In this document: piece by piece, positions 23,096 through 23,565 of the stretch
How the letters are laid out: each line of letters begins with the position of its first letter
How positions within the stretch are numbered: the stretch's first letter is position 1
Virus record (IMG/VR): IMGVR_UViG_3300037076_000014
Span: 1-23,565 of that record
Length of the DNA stretch: 23,565 nt
Strand: one strand, 5' to 3'
From: a virus
Notes under the pieces: model-generated
What the model saw: the letters and a program-made list of their open reading frames with translations, nothing else
What the model was told of the DNA's origin: nothing
Database searches by the model: none
Program-made: the position numbers and the translations under genes

Positions 23096-23565
23096 ATGAC
23101 TCCTGACCCAACAAATCTCACTCCTGAAGAACTTAAAAAATTAAAGCAGAAGGAATATAATCATCAATACAGAATTAAAAATCTGGATAGAGCAATAGAG
23201 AACGGCAAACGATATTATAGAGAAAATAAGAAATTATTAGATTTAAAGAATAAAGATTATAGGAAAAACTATTATATAAAAAATAAAGTTGAAATTAATA
23301 GAAAACAAAAAATATTTAGGGATACTCATATTGGCTTAAATGCTAAACGGTGTAAAGAGTATGCGGAAAAACATATAGAATCAATAAAAAAATATAGAGA
23401 TTCGCCAGAATTTAAAGAAAAAGAAAAGAAACGAAGAATTAAAAATAAAGAAAAACTGAAGATTCAACAAGTAGAATATTATATCGAGAATAAAGAAAGA
23501 ATAAATAAACGGACGAGTGCATATAAAAAGAGAAATCGAAAGAGTATAAACGAAGCTAAAAAGAT
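23096..23565 (+). CDS. Lysine-rich N-terminal part of a probable HNH-type endonuclease (3' end outside window)
   Basis: The frame is open from ATG 23096 to the window edge (156 codons). The product is almost one third Lys/Arg and made of loose repeats like YYRENKKLLD, YYIKNKVEIN and YYIENKERIN, with Tyr-Asn-Lys spacing. Such repeats form the N-terminal arm of many phage and giant-virus HNH endonucleases, where they probably grip DNA. The catalytic domain is outside the window, so the nuclease call is an expectation. The gene starts 11 nt after the gp32-like terminator, the same placement as the HNH gene at 2846 after the tail tube terminator. Confidence 0.6.
   Translation, partial: MTPDPTNLTPEELKKLKQKEYNHQYRIKNLDRAIENGKRYYRENKKLLDLKNKDYRKNYYIKNKVEINRKQKIFRDTHIGLNAKRCKEYAEKHIESIKKYRDSPEFKEKEKKRRIKNKEKLKIQQVEYYIENKERINKRTSAYKKRNRKSINEAKK

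Noticed and set aside
1-23565. Stop codon recoding as in some large gut phages
   Set aside because: TAG, TGA and TAA all end recognisable full-length proteins (for example TAG at 2289, TGA at 2758), and no structural gene is interrupted by a stop.
1-23565. tRNA genes or CRISPR arrays
   Set aside because: No cloverleaf with a TTCGA-type arm and no regularly spaced direct DNA repeats were seen by eye; the repeats found are protein-level repeats within endonucleases.

Overview
The window looks like part of a large, AT-rich contractile-tailed bacteriophage genome (T4-like virion logic). The main evidence is a 163-residue gp19-type tail tube protein, a T4 gp26-type zinc-ribbon baseplate/assembly protein, a tape measure protein, a LysM-type gp53-like baseplate protein, a large baseplate-hub-like protein and a gp32-type single-stranded DNA-binding protein. 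TAA, TGA and TAG are all used as stops, so I see no recoding. Almost no gene has a Shine-Dalgarno sequence; starts are preceded by A/T-rich DNA. That suits a host with weak Shine-Dalgarno dependence (Bacteroidota would be one candidate), but the host cannot be fixed from this sequence.

Layout. 1-5707 is a dense nuclease zone: the C-terminus of a TnpB-like RNA-guided nuclease, a minus-strand EDxHD/Vsr-like homing endonuclease with a GNAT-like tail, a NUMOD3 endonuclease whose stop overlaps the tail tube gene, the tail tube gene, an HNH endonuclease between two terminators, and a second, larger EDxHD plus GNAT-like protein. 5708-8859 holds small and virion-type proteins and the gp26-like gene, followed by a short ORF with no good start that may be reached by +1 frameshifting. 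8865-12345 holds a minus-strand membrane protein, the tape measure gene and a minus-strand ribbon-helix-helix/portal-fragment chimera. 12489-18905 is a tail/baseplate block interrupted by an endonuclease with four zinc ribbons. 18944-23030 is replication-type: a compact family A DNA polymerase, small ORFs, an HExxH protein, two conserved phage-type proteins and the gp32-like protein. The window ends in a lysine-rich, endonuclease-like ORF.

Regulation. Two promoter classes can be read. One is sigma70-like (TTGANN, 16-17 bp, TATANT or TATATA) and lies in front of two endonuclease genes, the membrane protein and the polymerase. The other is a single TATAT(T/G)TATA box, probably a late promoter. 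In eight cases it ends only 3-7 nt before the ATG, which predicts leaderless or near-leaderless late mRNAs. Two endonuclease genes sit between such a box and an essential structural gene and overlap that gene's start, so they appear to have captured its expression.

Most interesting candidates: the ribbon-helix-helix/portal-fragment chimera, the nuclease plus GNAT/Mom-like fusions, the late-box/leaderless arrangement, the possible +1 frameshift ahead of the tape measure gene, and the reduced family A polymerase. All functional statements come from reading motifs by eye; no database search was run.
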